Assembly: GCA_017979445.1 (NCBI GenBank)
Contig: CM030717.1
Span: 21,687,288-21,751,287 of the forward strand
DNA from: Akebia trifoliata
Lineage: Eukaryota; Streptophyta; Magnoliopsida; Ranunculales; Lardizabalaceae
Length of the DNA: 64,000 bases
Direction: 5' to 3'
Made by a program: the position numbers and the translations under genes
The notes under the pieces: model-generated
Databases searched by the model: none
Seen by the model: only the letters and a program-made list of their open reading frames with translations
What the model was told of the DNA's origin: nothing
Part shown: positions 61,731 to 64,000 of the stretch, in pieces
How the letters are laid out: every line of letters begins with the position of its first letter
Numbering within the stretch: the first letter of the stretch is position 1

Positions 61731-62931
61731 TTAAACAAAACAGATGCACCCAAACACGCGTGGAGGAAGTGGAAACAAAGGACAATCCGGATGGAGTTTA
61801 AAGAAGGGCGTAGCAAACTGAAGAACCTGGGAGGGAGTCCGATTAATAATATAAACAGCAGTAAGGACTACATCTGCCCAATAGGATTGTGGTACGTTCA
61901 TGCCAATAGAAAGAGCACAAGCTAACTCCAGAATATGACGATTTTTTCTTTCAGATCGACCATTTTGTTGAGGAGTCATAACATTGGACATTTAGTGCTC
62001 AATACCAGACTCTAAACACAATTTCAAAACCTCACTATAAGTGTACTCAGCACCATGATCAGAACGGAATGTCTTAATGGTACGACCAAACTGGGTATGA
62101 TCCATAGCAAGAAATTGCTTAAAGATCTCATACACTTCTCTTGTGTTTCATAAGATAGACTCAAGTGATGCGAATGTGGTCATTGATAAACAAGACAAAA
62201 TAACGAAAACCGAGAGTGGAAGTAACTGGAGAAGGACCCCACACGTCAGAGTTAATTAGGTCAAAACATAGCAGGTGCAATAGTATTCATACTACTAAGA
62301 TAATGAGAATGTACATGTTTAGCTAATTGACAAGTTTCACATGAAAAATCAAGTAAATTGTTATTATGAAATAAACCAGGGAACATGTGTCTTAAATATC
62401 CAAAAGAAATGTGGCATAAACGTAAGTGCCAACGCATTACAAAAGTCTTATTAGACTGACTACTACTACTAAGCTGACAAACGGAGTGAGTGCTAGGTGA
62501 ACCGGGTGCATCCAAGATACACAAGCCATTCACTTCATGTCCAGTGCCAATCTTCTTCTTCGACTCCAGATCCTGAAAGATACAATGAGAGGGATAAAAA
62601 GTTACACTACAATTCAAATTTTTGGTAGTGCTACTAACAGATATGAGATTAGTAGTAAGTTGAGGAACATGCAGTGTATTAGTCAAGGATAAAGAAGGTG
62701 TAATAGAAAATTCACCTTGACCAGCTATAGATAATAAAGAACCATCAACAAGGCGAACCTTGCGAGAACCAGAACAAACACTATAGGTTTGGAATAGGAG
62801 GACATACCGGTCATATTATCTGAGGCACCAGAATCAATGATCCATGGTGAGGAGATGGTGGAAACACTGTGTGCAGATGCAAATGTACCTGAGTGAGCGA
62901 AAGTAGAGACCGACTGAGATGAAGCCTCCAT
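61731..62931 (-). pseudogene. Copia 2 protease and integrase
   Basis: Protease block WIIDSGASDNMTGMSS near 62840, then a frame 62686-62261 with integrase MRWHLRLCHISFGYLRHMFP and CQLAKHVH. The core is scrambled by stops; [20 protein letters not shown] resumes at 61991. Reading-frame changes near 62260 and 61990. Confidence 0.85.
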
Positions 62932-63033
62932 CTGATTGAAGAATTTCCTGAACTTGTCAAGCTCGGTTTGGGATAGAGATACGGAATCCGAGGAGGAGGT
63001 AGGAGTTGAAGGAAGTGCTAGATCAGTAGTCGG

Positions 63034-63933
63034 CTAAGAGACTACATGAGATGAAGATCGTTGAGACTGTTGACGTTGTTGATTAGGACAACCATGAAGT
63101 GCATAACAACGAGCCTTCACGTGACCCAACTTTTCACAATGATCACATTTATGTCGCTGACAGGTAGGTAGAGACCCACTAGGAGACTGTGGAGAAGGTA
63201 GGCAAGCAAACATAGCTGAATGGTCTTCTGAAGAATGAGGTAGGACAGCTGTGCGACGACTCTCATCAACCAAGACATAAGAATATGCAGTCTGTAAGGA
63301 CGGAAAAGGATCCATACCCAATAAATGAACTCTCGCATACTCAAACTCATCCCGGAGCCCGACTAGAAACTGAAAAACTCGATTCTTATCTAGAATCGAC
63401 GCATGTAATGCCTCATCAACAGAGTCCTTCCAAGCATAAGACGAGGAGTAGAAGGTCAACTCTTCCCATCAAGCCCGGAGCTGGGATATGTAAGAGGTAA
63501 CCGAAAAGTCACCTTGTGAAAGGCGGGAAATCTCACGCTCCTAGTTAAAGATCCGGACATTGTTTTGACATTGCGAATAGATATTCTTTGTGGAATCCCA
63601 TATCTATTTGGCTATCTTGGAGAACATAAACCCAACCGCAATGTGTGGTTACATAGATGTAACTAGCCAAGAACGGACCATAAAGTCATTAGCAAACCAT
63701 TGGGGATAAGTGATGTCAGTCGATGTTGGCTGCTTTTCCGCCCCTGTAAGGTACCCAATCTTCCCTTTTCCACCAATAAACATTTCAACCGATCGGGCCC
63801 AAAAAAGATAATTAGGACCATCTAATTTTACGGTGGTAATTTGAATGCCTGGAAAGTCGGTTGTATAAGGGGGAAGACCTCCCGATCCATTGTTATTACC
63901 GGTGATCGAGGAAGATGTCTCGGAGGCCATCAA
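63034..63933 (-). pseudogene. Copia 2 gag
   Basis: Starts [19 protein letters not shown] with [20 protein letters not shown], stops near 63648, then a 141-codon frame ending in the zinc knuckle CX2CX4HX4C and a stop at 63034. The missing stretch between the two frames carries point stops and frameshifts. Confidence 0.87.
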
Positions 63934-64000
63934 GAGAATCTATGAGGTTTGGTTTGAAGGGTGGTCAAACTAAAAATAAAATAAAAATTATGCGGGGTGC

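Larger units (their letters stand above)
59609..64000 (-). mobile_element. Ty1/copia element (copia 2), 5' end beyond window
   Basis: Minus strand, in TERT intron 1, same orientation as TERT. 3' LTR at 59609-59729; gag, protease, integrase, RT and RNase H occupy 59737-63933. The 5' LTR should lie past 64000. Same family as copia 1, but it keeps the gag zinc knuckle (CDHCEKLGHVKARC near 63100-63150), protease WIIDSGASDNM and integrase FRSDHGAEY. Stops and frameshifts still break it, for example around the integrase core at 62000-62260. Confidence 0.92.

Noticed and set aside
1..64000. CRISPR arrays, rRNA, canonical tRNA genes, bacterial-type operons
   Set aside because: None seen; the sequence is eukaryotic nuclear DNA.

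Overview
The window looks like plant nuclear DNA, most likely from a flowering plant. It is AT-rich, has long introns with GT-AG borders, and is full of Ty1/copia and Ty3/gypsy LTR retrotransposons whose primer-binding sites read like TGGTATCAGAGC. I cannot name the species.

The one host gene I can support is telomerase reverse transcriptase (TERT), on the minus strand. Its coding sequence runs from about 59.02 kb down to a stop codon at 8608-8610. Ten exons (numbered 2-11, assuming a single exon 1 beyond the right edge) join with matching reading phase at every junction. They give 1124 uninterrupted codons plus a stop. The product shows, in order, the end of the TEN domain, a basic linker, the RNA-binding domain (QFP-like and T motifs), RT motifs 1, A, B', C, D and E with the three catalytic aspartates, and the C-terminal extension. 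The start codon, promoter and N-terminus are outside the window.

Almost everything else is TERT intron filled with mobile DNA. Right to left along the gene: intron 1 (above 59.02 kb) carries a copia element in gene orientation, cut by the window edge. Intron 3 (42.70-58.67 kb) holds a minus-strand gypsy element (B) with a stack of further elements inside it: a 393-bp TRIM-like element, an RNase H fragment of another gypsy, and a chromovirus-like gypsy (C) whose two long LTRs face each other as an inverted repeat. Intron 4 (33.53-42.27 kb) holds a complete but decayed copia element with 140-bp LTRs. Intron 6 (23.95-33.12 kb) holds a long inverted repeat, a DUF1985-like fragment split by a small non-autonomous LTR element, and a 5'-truncated copia with its 3' LTR 77 bp from an exon. 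Intron 8 (12.18-22.22 kb) holds a plus-strand gypsy (A, same family as B) with nested copia and gag fragments. Introns 9 and 10 hold small repeats.

Below 8.6 kb, downstream of TERT, there is no recognisable host gene: a gypsy remnant, two inverted copies of a small hAT-like element, microsatellites and unassigned sequence.

No tRNA, rRNA or CRISPR feature was found. All retroelement reading frames seen are broken.
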